A stretch of 64,000 nucleotides of DNA. It comes from Glossina fuscipes. Its lineage: Eukaryota > Arthropoda > Insecta > Diptera > Glossinidae. Position numbers and translations under genes: made by a program. Positions 12,300 to 24,374 of the stretch are shown here, piece by piece; position 1 is the first letter of the stretch, and every line of letters begins with the position of its first letter. The stretch lies in assembly GCF_014805625.2 (NCBI RefSeq), contig NW_023998608.1, positions 81,743-145,742 on the forward strand. Reading direction: 5' to 3'. The notes under the pieces are model-generated. The model had not been told where the DNA came from, ran no database searches, and saw nothing but the letters and a program-made list of their open reading frames with translations.

Positions 12300-13445
12300 G
12301 GCTTTCTATGGAGTATACGTGGTTGTTTTGGTTGTTATTTTTCTGGTTTCCGTTGTTATTGTTACTTTGATTTCGGTAGTTGAAATTCTTATTATTGTAG
12401 TTGTAGTTGTTGGGATTGGGATTATTGTTATTGTTTCAATTACAATTGTTGTTGTTATTATTATAATAATTCCTGTTTTGATTATTGCATCTTTGATTGT
12501 TTCTATTGGGATTATTATTGTGATATTGATTTCTGTTGTTTTGGTTAGTGTAGGAGTTTTTGTTATTATTGTGACGGTTATGTGAGTTTTTCTTTTTGTG
12601 ATTTATTCTCATTACCTGTAAATTTGTTTGGGTCACACTCTCATATTGTAGCGTTTTTGGTTGGGCTGTAAAGATAGTGGATTTAATGTAGTCGTCGAGA
12701 CCGTTAAGGCGTGCGTATCGTTGATATTGGTAATGACAGATCTTTGTTCGTTAGCAGGTTTGGGACCCAGTTCTTTGATTTGAAGATAATTTATTTCTGC
12801 TATTATGTTTAACATTTTGTCTTTGAAACCTGTGGTAGTACCTTTTTGAATTGTTTGACTTAATATTGAATTTAGTTGTGATATTGCTTGACTTGATTTA
12901 TATTTGTTTTGAAGTTTGGCTTTTAATTTTTGTAGTGTTGCCGGATTATCATTTGCAAGGGCGGTTTGGACGTTTGAGGAGAGTTTGCAGAAGAAAGTAT
13001 ATTCTACTAATTGTGGTTTGGCTTCTTCTTTTAAGGTTTTATATATTATTTCAAGAACTTTTATGAAGCAGTTGAAATCTTTATAATTGCCAGTAAATGT
13101 GAGTATGGACTTGGAGGCTGTTTCTAGGTTGAAATCCATTTTTGGTTGTATTATACTTTCTATTTTGCTGAGGTTTATGTCTTCTAGCGATTCTTTGGTA
13201 GCTTCAATTTCTAATAATTCTTTGGATGTTTTGTATTTCTGCTTAAATGTTCTTATTTTGTTTAATGAATCTGGTTATTCTGGTCTTATATTAGTTTGTA
13301 ACATAGTATGAACTCTAGTTCTGTAATTTTTTAATTCTTCTAACTTGTTTTCAATTGTTTCTTTCTTATAGGTTCTTCTGCCTAGTTTTTTAAGGTTAGA
13401 AATTATCCTATCTATGGAGATGTTAATTTCATCTATCCTTTCCAT
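12300..13445 (-). pseudogene. Gag polyprotein remnant of an LTR retrotransposon
   Basis: Gag would form the particle shell and bind element RNA. The frame starts with ATG at 13445-13443 (MERIDEINISIDRI), is broken by one TAA at 13277-13275, and then runs openly as a 168-codon block from 13139. That block contains FTGNYKDFNCFIK and KLKAKLQNKYK, like the capsid region of Ty3/gypsy Gag. Near 12635 the frame slips and continues into a strongly Asn-rich tail (about 12436-12636, polyasparagine and NR/NQ runs), which could replace zinc knuckles as a nucleic-acid-binding tail; no CCHC box is visible. The antisense strand of this tail gives a misleading Val/Ile-rich ORF. Confidence 0.6.
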
Positions 13446-16079
13446 TAAAGAAGTAACAAAAAGTGTTTTTTAATTTATATATTTAAGTTTTCAATATTCT
13501 GTATATATGTTTGTATGCTTAGGTACATTATGGTTATTAGTGCTATTACGTATAGGTGAGTTTTCCTTATGTATATATTTGTTTCTGTATGCAATATGTT
13601 AATCATCCTATGCTGGGACACTTGCTACTACTTTTTTGGACATATACTTTTTGAAATTTGGATATATTTTATATGCTACGTATTATGTAGTATTATGACG
13701 TAAATGAAGTTATCCTTCATATAAATGATACTAATCTCGTTATCGAGATTTTTGACGTCCAGCATTTTTGAATATCTGGCTAATTGCTTCTGTGGTATTG
13801 ATGGGTGTGGCCGGAAAATTTGTCTTTATCGTGGTCTAGCTTTGCAGGATCGGCGGTTGTAGGATCGAGGAATCAACAAATTTTGGTGCCTCAGAAAAAA
13901 TAAAGGCAGGTTTTGCGTTTGCGGGATCTCCAGGTGGTAATTTTGACATGTTTGATGTGTACAAATATGTTGTTATGGAAAGATTTCCTATGATTCTTTT
14001 TCAAGTATGACCAAGTGTTGTTGGTGCAATGTTGTGTTCATTTGGAATTGTAGAATATTTCCTAAACTGCTTGGCTTCAACGCGTTAAGTCAATCTACCT
14101 CTTGAAAATGCTAATTGAGTTCGGCATGAGGCAGTGCCTATCTAGGCGGATGGAACGCCTTTTATTTTACTACTGGATTGACACGCTTGTTTGAATTGGT
14201 AATTTACTTTATTTAATTTTTATCGGACTATTTATACATAAGTTACTACACTAAATTAATACAACAACAAAATAATAATTGTTTTAAATGGGGTGCCTGG
14301 CATCGTATTGCATTACGAAATGCAATACTCAGCCAAGTGAAGTGTGACATAATTTTTATTTTTCTTTTAGCAAAAGAATTATGCTGAATTTGCATAATTC
14401 TGTAACACTTCAATGCATGCGATCACACTACATTAATTTTCACATCACTATTAAAAATGTGACGTCAGCCTTTAGTTATATTGTTTCAAATATATTCATT
14501 CGTATAAACTTCTCTTTACATGGTTTCGCGTACATACATATTATTGATGTTTCTTAGATAACATTTTCCTTTTCATTTAAGTTGTTTCCTTATATACACA
14601 TTTTTCCTGAAAATTCAGACACACGCATTCATACATGCATCTTTATATTGTATAGGTCCAAATTTATCAATAATAGTAATTTTTGTATCAAATGGGGGCT
14701 TTCTATCAAAAATAGCCAGCTTGCACAAAAGCAAACTTTCCTAACGTTTTTACATTCTTTTGCTCGCATTGATTTGCATCTCATTTTTATAGAATACTGG
14801 AAATTTTTTTTTTCTACTATTCCCACATGTTAGTGAGCTTACAGGATTATAGGCTTTTGATAGGGTATACTGTACTTTCTTGGGATTGTGAAAGAACCAA
14901 CTTAAATTGTTACGAAGGGGGCAAAAAACTTAATGCTTAACGCAATATTTATATACTATTGCTAAAGCCTTTGAGAAGTTGCCGCATGGGATTTTGATTT
15001 TTGGAAGTCAGCTCGGATGGTTTACAATTTGTATTCTGGGTTAGCCGGTAAAGGTGTGCTGTGATGTGCCTGAGGGCTCGATCAATGATCCCTGCTTAGT
15101 GAGTTGCGCCAATTTATATGCTCTTATCTCACTTACAAACGAAGGCTTTTAACCTTCGAAGCTAATGAAGAGATCAGCTAGTTACATGGCATTGGGATGT
15201 CTGTATGGTTGTGGTATGTGTTATTTCTCTTCATGCTAGTCTAGATACACTCCTATTTCTCTTTATACCTACACTGTACAACGGGGGTATACTCATTTTG
15301 CCTGTTCATCGGATTGTCCGTATGCCTGTGTGATGTGTATTGTTGACACTCTCCTGGTCGCAAAACTCAATTCAAATTGGTAAAAACTTTGGAAGTTCCT
15401 GCACGCAGATTGGTCAAAATAGGCGAAATTGGTCAATGCAGCGTAAACTGAACGCAACTCCGTTTTTTTGTAACAAAAATTTTTGGACTCTTGCTCGCTA
15501 CTCGGAAATTATTACAGTTAGAAGGCTGAGATTTTCCATATTTACTTTACGAAACATTCTACTGTTTACATCGGAAAATGGAAAACATACAAAGATACAA
15601 ACGAATAAATTTCATTTTTTCACTTTTTGAAGTTTTGTGTTTATTTATCATGACGAAAACAAGGCAGAATTTTCAAACTATTCTGCATATTGCTTAAATG
15701 AATATATATTATCTGTCTAAAGGTAAATTAATTCTCAAATGAATATGGTAAACACGGTGATTAATTTTTTTAAATAATACCAGCGATATGGGTATCAATT
15801 AAAAGAACTTGGAAAATAGAATGCGAAATGCATGGCGGTGGGTATTCGTGATTCGGCACAGCCCGAATATCACTTTCTTACTTGTTTATATACTTATTTA
15901 CATTTTCTTCACTTTACCATCAATTTCACTTTCTTCTTCTTTAGACTGTTTAAAAACATTTTGTATTTTTACGAATTTTGCTTTTCTCCGATACGGTTCG
16001 TATCACTAGATCGTAGATAATCTTTTTAAGAGAAGTACACGTGGACTCTTTTATTTGTTTAAGGGTACGGCTATTTATA
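13446..16079. other. AT-rich DNA, no supported gene
   Basis: The first kilobase is upstream of gag and may hold leader and LTR of that element, but neither LTR ends nor a primer-binding site could be fixed. The remainder has only short motif-less ORFs. Confidence 0.4.
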
Positions 16080-16081
16080 TT

Positions 16082-17490
16082 TTACTTTGGCAATACTATC
16101 GACTTCTCAACTCTAATATTCCTTTCCGATGAGAGATCATTATATAAACTAAATAAAATAGGTCGTAAGTGGCTGCCTTGAGGTACGCCAGACGTCACAA
16201 GGAATTCATCCGAGGTAATGAAATTAAACAAAACACTGAATGATCTGCTCTGCAGATAAGAGCTTATCCACTTTACGAAATAGAAAGGGAAGTCAGAGGC
16301 TTGAAGTTTAAAGGTAAGTTCTTTATGGTTAACCAAATCAAATGCTTTGCTTAAACAGTATATATCACATCAGTGCGAGAGTCACTAGCAAAAGCCTTAA
16401 AAACATGACAAGTAAACTCTAACAAATTGGTGACTGTAGATATTCCTTTCCGAAAGCCATGTTGGTGTGCAGAAATGTACGAATTAATGGCAAAGGCACA
16501 ATTCGCTCGAACATCTTAGGCAAGGCACTCAACTTGGTTGTGCCCCTGCAGTTCTCAACGAGTTTTCTACTTCCACTTTTGTGGTTAGGAATAAGGAAAC
16601 TACACTTCCAACACGAAGGGAAAGCACCTAAATTCAAGGGCTTGTTAAAAATCTTTGAGTTAACACCGTATCGATCACCAGCACAAGATATAAGTACATA
16701 GGATGGAATTCCACCAGGTCCAGGCGCGCAACTATATTTTAGAGAGCTCAACCCTTCAAAAACGTCGTTTTCAGAAATGATGAAATTGGGAATTAAAACC
16801 AAATTAGTTATAGGAAATGGGTAGTTTGCTGACAAATCGGAGTTAGGAGTCGAAAAGCTTTGTCGGAAGTATTCCGCAAAGAGATTTGAGGTTTCAGTAT
16901 AATCGGAGGACTCAGAGCCATTAAAAGAAACACGCGAGGGATTTGTGGGGATATTTTTTTTGGAATTAACAAACTTGAAAAAGTATTTAGGGTTACCAAA
17001 CAGAGAGGGTTTAATAAACTGGCAGAATTATCACTGTGACTTGAGACAAGTTGAAGTCAGCCAATGCAACGACCAAATCGGTGGGTCTAGACCGCTTGGC
17101 CACTTCACAAATGAGGGCAGCCTGTTTCTTGTAAATTGAGATATCAGGATTTGGGGGAATATAGGAGCAGGTTACAAATAGCTGTTTATAAGGCATTTTC
17201 GCACGAATGGCGACAAATTCAACGTCAAGATAAGTGGGAAATTCTATGGAATTGGACAGGACTGACGCAGAAATGGCAATTAATACACGACCACCAATGC
17301 GATTCACTCGATCATTTCTAAAGACTTGGAAAGAATTGTGAAAAAGTTCCGACGAATGAAGATCGGGTTTTAGTCAAATTTCAGTGAAGGCCAAACAGAA
17401 AAACTCGGTGCTCAATGAATTTAGGAAAGTAGAACGAATTTTTGAATTTAGGCCCCTAACATTTTGATAAATGAGAGATAACGGGCCTGA
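16082..17490 (-). pseudogene. CR1-like ORF2 fragment (endonuclease plus RT N-terminal half)
   Basis: The endonuclease is readable as MNRIGGRVLIAISASV, YIPPNPDISIY and ADFNLSQVT (17011-17307); the upstream piece has LAFTEI and HSSELFHNSFQVF. After a deletion the RT linker and fingers follow (GPGGIPSYVLI, FPSCWKCSFLIP, NHKSGSRKLVENCR at 16419-16835) and then the palm start (FVKWISSYLQSRSF, SGVPQGSHLRPILFSLYND at 16082-16336). The catalytic YADD box lies beyond the truncation, so it is inactive. Confidence 0.75.
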
Positions 17491-17499
17491 AGAAACATT

Positions 17500-18434
17500 T
17501 ACTTTTTTGAAGGCGACAAGACTATTGCATTAATATTACAAGGTCGATCCCGAGCGATAAATTCCCACATTGAGAAGCAGCTAATTTGTAATGCGCTTAA
17601 ATTGACAGAAGGGGCTTTCGCTGCCAGATAACTTTTTATGTTATCCACAGATGTATCAGGTTCCAATCTTCACACAAATATTGCCTTTCTGGGAGGAACC
17701 GCCTTCTAGCAAATGTCATTACTACTAGGAACAGCAGGGTACACGGCTGAGAAGCTATGAGATGGAGAGAATTTTGAGGGGGTTACCACAGTTGCACGAG
17801 CAGCTTGTGTGACACACCCAGTTTGGTGACCAGCGTTCACACTCGGACAGCCAGGGGGACAGGTTGATTTATTTGCTCTTTATTTGTTTAAGGCGATGAC
17901 GCCTGAGTAGAATGAATGAAGCCACTGGGGGAAGATACCCTTTCCGCTTCAGCATAGCTCAAACCAGAAGGACTTCCCGGCTTATTTGTAAATTTTCGTT
18001 ACCGACCGATTCAGCGATAGCAGAAACGATGACGTTCTTTGTAGATATTGTGGAAGAGTTATCTTGTGGCAGCAAATCAGTTTTAGGAGGAATCAGAGGT
18101 GACGTACCACACGCTACGCTACCAGTTGTAACTTTGCTGGCTGGGGAAGAAGATGAGTGCACAGTATAACGTCACTCATCAAACCTAGTCTTAACTGTCT
18201 CCAACTTCTCACACAAGCAGCTGAGATTTTTGCTCAATTCAGAGAAACCATTTTTCGTCTCTGCGAGGAGCTTGTAGAAATCTAGGTCCCGCTTCCTACA
18301 GTCAGGACATGACCATCGTAAGCCTTTTGAAGGATCAACCATTGCATCAGCAGCACGACCAATAATACCGCCACACTTTGCAAAATCGATCTCGAACCCA
18401 ACACGAAATGGGCCTGTTATTCTAAACAATCCAT
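17500..18434 (-). pseudogene. CR1-like ORF1 protein with PHD-like finger (damaged)
   Basis: ORF1 begins with ATG at 18434-18432. Compared with the sister copies the first half of the PHD-like zinc finger is deleted and shifted, leaving GLRWSCPDCRKRDLDFYKLL and GFSELSKNLSCL (18172-18350). The downstream segment (17959-18162) holds VACGTSPL, and a further remnant near 17650 holds DNIKSYLAAKAPSVNL. ORF1 proteins of this group bind the element RNA. Several frameshifts are present. Confidence 0.65.
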
Positions 18435-18664
18435 GTCCAGTCAAGAACGACAGAAGTGGGTTATGAAAAAAAAGAGGACAAAATTCAAAGAGATCCACAA
18501 CGCAAAAATTGTCAACAAATTTAACCAAACTTCTCCGTTACGTGGACACTATAACAAGAGAGCGAAAGCAAAACGAAACTGCGAACACCAAAGAAAGAGA
18601 GAGAAAAAACAAAAAAAAAAAAAGAATTATACCAGAGCTCAATTTTTGATTGCAAAAACCAAAT

Positions 18665-20080
18665 GAATTAACGCGTAAAGAAAATATACTTTGTTCGGTC
18701 TTTTATAATCTTGCGACATGACGCTGTTCATTTATCCTATACAAAAATACATATATACACAAATGTTGTAATTGCGTAAACCATTTTGTTTCCTTACAAC
18801 TATGAAAAGGTCGTCTAAGTTGATAAAAACTTCATTACTATGGTTGACGAAGTGAATGACCTGGCCCAGTAATGGCCGTTTTGTTTTTAGAGTTTTAAAG
18901 GAATTTGGCAAAGGTATAAGCTAGAAATAAACTGTGCTTTTAATAGCCTACCTAAAATCCACTCGATAGTAGATAAGGAGTAAGCATCCTTAATGCAATT
19001 TTTATACTTTGGGGAATTTTCTGAGCGTTTTTATATGTTACAAATGGAATGACGAAACTAACCCATCACTATTCTCTACTGTCCGATATATTATAAAATG
19101 TCTACTACATTTTGAATCAAAATAATCACAAGCAGCAAGCTAAATTTTCTTATAAGAAGATAGAAAAAGAGCAAAAATGCAAAAAAAAACTATGTAATGT
19201 TATATAAGCTCGAATTTGTTTGTTTAAGCTTAAAATACTCTAATAAGATGATAAAAATAAATTATTATTTTTCATCGGCATGGCGTTTTAGTATGAAAAG
19301 TTTGGTTCATTCCTCACATTAAACTGTACGAATTGAATGAAATTAGAGCGTGATTAAAAGTAATGTAAAATAAAATCCAAGCTAACTAGAAAATTAGCTA
19401 AAAGATATCAAATTTTTTTGAACTTTATAAAAAGAGTTTTCATATTTAACTGTTTTAGTTACGTAAACATTAACGATATTGTTGTTTTTATCTGCTATTG
19501 GAAGGGAAGGGAATGGAAGGTATTAAGTTCATACACTACTTCTGTTTTCTTGGCAACAAAATTTTTCTTACGTCGGTTTAATAGTCCTTATCCATTCATT
19601 TTTAATGTTAAATTTCAAATTACTTTAAAAAAATTGCATAATTTTTTGATTTTTCCTTATATATATATAACAAGATTTTCAATTATGAGTAATTTTTATT
19701 GAGGACATTTCATGTGTTCTTAAAGATAATTAATCTTTCCCTATCCAAAATCATCACATTCTTCTTATTTTCTTTGTTGTACAATATATAAGAATGTCAA
19801 TACATTTTCTGCACATGTGTTAAAGTTAATAGCCAATAAGACGAAAATAATTGGAAAACAATAATTAAAATAACCAGCGCTAAATATATAAAACTATAAA
19901 AAAAAACAGAGATGAACCTAATATGCATTCAGAAGATGTTTAAGGGAGTGAGTGAATCTTCAAGTGAATTAATTCATTTTACAAACCATAAGTAAATAAA
20001 CGGAAATGGTCATAAAAATATGGGACAGACAACAAGTATTGCAGCTCCTTTTCCATAATAAGTAGTAATAAAAACGGTAA
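18665..20080. other. AT-rich intergenic DNA
   Basis: No motif-bearing ORF, repeat pair or RNA gene recognised. A 94-codon ORF at 19418-19702 is Phe/Ile-rich, as expected by chance in AT-rich DNA. Confidence 0.45.
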
Positions 20081-20146
20081 CTATAATAACAAACGCTGCA
20101 ATGATAATTTAGATGGAAATACTAACGATAAAAACCATTTAGCAAT

Positions 20147-20890
20147 TTAGCAAAACAACAATTTCCGCAATTGAGCCATACGAATGTAAATGCCATGACA
20201 GCAATAGCAAACGTCCAAGCAATTGTAAAAGAACAACATTATCGAAAGGCGGGCGTACCCGTCCTGTTACTTTAGGGACTTTTAACGCTGAGCGCGAACA
20301 TTTAGAGATAGTTGCTATAAATGAAAGCAACATTAAAATACATCAGCGATTGAGAATGGGTATCATAAGACCGACTATTGTTATTACCGCACCTCGCAAG
20401 GTAACTTTCACAAATTGACTTTTGATTCATACCACAAAATGTCTAAAGGCTGCTATGTAAAATTAGGTGATGGCAATTTTCGTCGTTTAGAACTCAATAA
20501 TAACAACCGATTCAATACCATGGGTGCCAAAAAGTCACCATAATGAATAGTACTAATAGTAGTGTTAACAATTGCAATAACGATAAACCTGCCAAAACGA
20601 AAAATTCTATTATACGCTTCTTAAAGAGATCAAAGAGTCATACACGTCCTACCATCAAACAATTTCAAAATTGTAAAGATTGCCTTTATTTAGAGAAAAA
20701 ACAACAGTTGCTAAATATGAACACAAAATCGAACCATGATGCAGGGACATTGCCAATAGGCAAGGAAATGCAAGCGCCGATCAGTACTAACAATAAAGTA
20801 GTAATGACAAGGATAGAGAATGGTGGTTTGTCAATTGTAGCTACAAGTAAAGCAGATAGACTTCGTCACAAAGAAATCGAAAGCAATTAG
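20147..20890 (+). pseudogene. Unrecognised coding-like segment, Asn/Lys-rich, in three frames
   Basis: Three consecutive plus-strand blocks read like protein: about 20150-20418 (with GRTRPVTLGTFNAEREHLEI and RLRMGIIRPTIVITAPRK), about 20403-20540 (with DSYHKMSKGCYVKLGDGNFR), and 20543-20890 (115 codons, with NSIIRFLKRSKSHTRP). They differ in frame, so this may be one gene or processed copy with frameshifts, or exons whose junctions I cannot place; AAG|GTAACT at about 20400 could be a splice donor. The composition differs from the surrounding AT-rich DNA. I do not recognise the family. Confidence 0.3.
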
Positions 20891-21229
20891 AAATCAAAAT
20901 CAAAAAAGGTAATTATTAATTTAAAAAAATTATGCAACCATAGCAAGAACGACACTTCTAAACTCTGTCTCTTTTGTATTGTACCTATATATATATTCTT
21001 TCTTGCCTTGAAATATGTTAACTAATTTTACTACATTGCCTTATTATTTATCAAAGCATAACTTTTATGTAATGTATGTGTCGCAGTACACAATCTCATG
21101 AATCGAGTCAGTGAATTCCTATTCTTAATTAATCTTATTTTATGGGATAATTAATTATTATGATTTTAACGCGCAGATGGTTGTGGGTAACCAAATTTCA
21201 GAATTTCGATGTGGATTTTGTGGTTAAGT

Positions 21230-21732
21230 TTAATTAGAATCGTACAATGCTTTAAAGGTTAAAGGTCGAAGTAAGTACGACATAAGCAACACGTGCATAT
21301 TAAAAACGATCGTTTTAATAATGTCTAAAGAGTCAGACATTTTGAAAAAAAGCTCTGACCGAGTTCTGTGCTGTTTATCTCCCTCAATACAGCCGGTAAG
21401 CCAATAATACCATTTATTAGCCCAACAAAGACGATAGGATACATATTCGTTTCTCTGGCGGAGATTAGGATAATGGTAACAACCGTAGGTTGACAAAGAG
21501 ACTAACGTCACCAACCCTATTCCCTAAGTGTGAAGAGCAAATATCCCTTCTGAACTGATTCTTCTGAATTAACAAACATCTGCAGGAAGAAGACCGACCA
21601 TACGAAGGGATCGTTAGCATGTGTTGGTCTTGCAAAACTCACGCATAGTTTTTTTGTAGCATAATCGGACATAATCGGAATTATCGGACTATCTGATCTA
21701 GTCTTGATCGAGTAAAACCCGTAAATCAACAA
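21230..21732 (-). pseudogene. CR1-like RT C-terminal fragment (diverged)
   Basis: Two minus-strand blocks separated by a stop and frameshift read as the RT thumb of a CR1-type LINE: FVNSEESVQKGYLLFTLRE (21517-21732), then LVTLVSLSTYGCYHYPNLRQR and LTGCIEGDKQ (21230-21514). The order matches the ESVQKxFLLFALR and LPPYE blocks of family A at 1040-1130, but the sequence is too different to be the same family. Confidence 0.5.
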
Positions 21733-21950
21733 ACAAATCTACATACATGTGAATATATGTGAATCAATGAAATACTTACGAATAAATGCATTCTCCTTGA
21801 GAATTGAAGTTTCCCGTAGTTTTCTAGATTTGAAAACATCAGCTTATATAAGCGTCATATAACCAAATTATCTAAATTAGACTTTAAATTGGCTAATAAC
21901 ATAATGCGAACAAAATTAAATTAGTCCAATAGCTTCTTCATAAAATATTC

Positions 21951-23473
21951 GAGCCGTTTTCTTTGAAAGTGTATTTTATTTTATATGGAGATGTTTAAGA
22001 ATTTCCACTTGACTAACTTGAAAAATATGGACATATGTTGTTACACTAGTTTTGTATTTGTTAAATTTTAAATTGATTTATATTTATCATGGAATCATTT
22101 TTTAAATGTGATTAACAAAAATTTATAGTTTTAGTGACTTCGAAACCACCACTTACACCACTTTCAAAGTCAGCGAAAAGAAGAAGTCTTACATTTACAA
22201 AATATTAACTACGGGATCTCAATTTAAACAAACCAATTTCTTTTTATGAAATTTTTATTAAATACTTCATTGTCATGAAAATTATGGAAACCTGCGTTTA
22301 AAACATACATATTACGTTTTTTAATATGCAATGGACACCGACAATTTTGTTTAGGATGATGTCTTCTGTAAGTCAAAAGAAAAAGCGAAATATCTATCTG
22401 GATTTTGTGATTTTAAAATTTTATCTTACATACTTTTTAATGCTAATGGGTTTTCTTTAAGTATATATCATGTTCTTCCGTGAGGATTGTGATTTCAACA
22501 TTGTTATATGTTGTTTTTATTTTCAAATTTAGAAAATCACATTGTTGATATGTGTATTTTCGCGGTTGTTGCAAATGTAATTTGAATTGTTTTTAAAATT
22601 CATGCAATTGTAATTTCTTTTATAGGATAAAAACTACTTTCGTCACACTTTTCTAAATATAACCTGTACATTTGCTCGACGTTTAACTCAGATTGCTAAT
22701 ATATATCTTTAGGGTTATGAGACCGTGCATAATGGCTTTCATACTGCTTTTTTTGCGGCTGTGGGTATGCTCCGTTATGTGAGTTAGGTGGGCGTCTGAA
22801 ATTTTTCTAGACGATCCTCGCATGCAGCCACGCTTATCTATTCCATCATCTTTAGATTTTAACATACGATCTAATCGTCCTATTAATATTTTAAAAGTAT
22901 TTACAAAGAGATTTTTGCAAACCCAAATTTTTCGTGCCGAAGCAGATAAATTATATTTATATACATATTTTCTTTGTGCTCCTTTATAATTTTTTTACCG
23001 TCTTCTTTTTATATTGCACCATTGGACAGCCTTTAAAAGAAATACATTTCGCTTCTGCCACGTTTCAAAAAATGTCGGCATATTTTTGAGGTCAGTTTCA
23101 CTAATAAAGGCTCTACAATGTTTTGGACAATCGCACTCTATATTTTCAAATTTTTTGGCTAGTAGTGTTTTACTTATATTTGTGTAATATTTTTGTCGGC
23201 TATTGCGCTTCATTCTTCTGTTCTTTTGCGTATTTATATTATTATTCTGTGTCGTAGAATATTCACACATATAAAAATGCATTAAAGAAATGATGTTCAA
23301 TTTTGAACTAAACAAGAGCGTGTCTTTGAGGAAAATGCACTTACACAATTTTCAAAGTGATTATATTTGTAACTTCTTTAACTACGATTTTGAAGGATAA
23401 ATATGTATTCATTTTTATCATTAAATACGTTTTTGTCAAAATAGACTTACATCACTTTCAAAGAAAACGGCTC
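21951..23473. mobile_element. Candidate DNA transposon with 21-bp perfect inverted ends
   Basis: The 21 bases at 21951-21971 (starting GAGCCGTTTTCTTTG) are exactly reverse-complemented at 23453-23473. Near the right end and internally, a motif of the type ACTTACAYMACTTTCAAAG recurs (about 22152, 23340 and 23448), like subterminal transposase sites. The interior holds one Cys-rich ORF on the minus strand. No target duplication is evident next to the inverted repeats, so the true ends may lie elsewhere. Confidence 0.45.
22995..23348 (-). CDS. Hypothetical Cys-containing protein inside the candidate DNA transposon
   Basis: 117 codons on the minus strand. The N-terminal half is Asn/Lys-rich. The C-terminal half has ECDCPKHCRAF followed by FFETWQKRNVFLLKAVQW and a basic end (NIKRRR). 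The CxCxxxC cluster followed by a W-Q-K-x-x-FL segment vaguely resembles an N-terminal zinc-binding region seen in some insect transposase-like proteins; that is a weak visual impression. No catalytic DDE residues are present. It could be an old transposase fragment or a chance ORF. Confidence 0.25.
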   Translation of the reverse strand: MCKCIFLKDTLLFSSKLNIISLMHFYMCEYSTTQNNNINTQKNRRMKRNSRQKYYTNISKTLLAKKFENIECDCPKHCRAFISETDLKNMPTFFETWQKRNVFLLKAVQWCNIKRRR

Positions 23474-23817
23474 ATTTATTGAAACATCGACGAACACGGA
23501 ATTTAGAATTCTTCACTATAAAGTAAACGGTGATATTTATTTGCATCGTTTATTCTTTCTACTTTTTTGAATTTTTCGTACATACACACTTACATCTTGC
23601 CTATATTCACTTAAAAATAAAGAAATCCATTTTTATTTGGTATATAAACTTTTGAAACATTGTAACTTTCTAACAGTTCGCGCCCACATAAATAGAGTGA
23701 ATGAAGAGATCAAGCAGTTAAATCGCTACTACCGTTATTGATAACTACTACTGCTAATTTTGTGCAAAGTGTTGTGATATCTTGTCATTTAGCTGTTTCT
23801 ACTGATGCGTATATGAA

Positions 23818-23917
23818 NNNNNNNNNNNNNNNNNNNNNNNNNNNNNNNNNNNNNNNNNNNNNNNNNNNNNNNNNNNNNNNNNNNNNNNNNNNNNNNNNNN
23901 NNNNNNNNNNNNNNNNN
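23818..23917. other. Assembly gap of 100 N
   Basis: Exactly 100 N, the usual placeholder for a gap of unknown size. Confidence 0.99.
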
Positions 23918-23921
23918 ATAT

Positions 23922-23935
23922 CGCTCTTCCGATCT
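23922..23935. other. Illumina-type adapter remnant at gap edge
   Basis: CGCTCTTCCGATCT is identical to the 3' end of common Illumina sequencing adapters. It sits directly right of the N run, and GATGCGTATATGAA is present on both sides (23804-23817 and 23938-23951), so the flank was duplicated through an adapter-bearing read. This is contamination, not biology. Confidence 0.9.
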
Positions 23936-23951
23936 CCGATGCGTATATGAA

Positions 23952-24374
23952 AATAAAATAAAAGCATACGGTTGATATTTTTAGCAATATTTTGGGCTTT
24001 GTTAATGTTTTTGTATACAAAATGTAATCTTACGGCGTTTTTTTCAAGCCTATTGCGGTATACGCAAAGATAAATTTGGACGGAAACCATACTTGGACGC
24101 ATATTCCAATGAAGCTGTTACTGAAGTTGTTTAGCCTTTGGGATCGTCATTCGCTCGAGATCGGCCTAAAAGCCTAACCCGGGGCTTGCTTTGTGTAGGG
24201 AAAATCCAGTATGCCAAATCGTGTGTTGTCCAATTTATTTGAGGCTATAAAGTGTTCGGTTAAGAATGCGTTCCTTTTTGAAAAAATAATTTCTTACATT
24301 TTTTCAAGCTAACTATTAAAAAAATAATTGAACTAAATAATTAACTTATTTATGCTATTGGATTCTCGACGCAA
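23952..24374. other. Intergenic DNA, nothing recognised
   Basis: No supported ORF or repeat. Long ORFs reported across the gap are artefacts of the N run. Confidence 0.4.

Larger units (their letters stand above)
11890..13445 (-). mobile_element. Ty3/gypsy-type gag-protease remnant
   Basis: A gag reading frame, an Asn-rich tail and a retropepsin follow each other on the minus strand, the order of an LTR retrotransposon. Reverse transcriptase and integrase are absent; the sequence stops being readable near 11890. I could not establish LTRs; a possible LTR edge (minus strand TGTTACA at about 14407) has no partner. Confidence 0.6.
16080..18664 (-). mobile_element. CR1-like LINE (family A), copy 2, inverted and 3'-truncated
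   Basis: On the minus strand the 5' UTR (about 18664-18435), ORF1, endonuclease and the first part of the RT follow in order. The copy stops within the RT shortly after SGVPQGSH and lacks the 3' UTR and A-tail present in copy 1. At least two internal deletions are visible: inside ORF1 near 17640 and between endonuclease and RT near 17010. Confidence 0.8.

Noticed and set aside
12298..12585. 95-codon Val/Ile-rich ORF resembling a membrane protein
   Set aside because: It is the antisense of the Asn-rich Gag tail; AAT/AAC codons read backwards give Ile and Val.
14300..14420. 5' LTR edge (minus strand TGTTACA) of the gypsy gag-protease remnant
   Set aside because: No second LTR copy, no CA end and no primer-binding site could be located.
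23785..24102. Long ORFs across the 100-N gap
   Set aside because: They exist only because N is read as open sequence.
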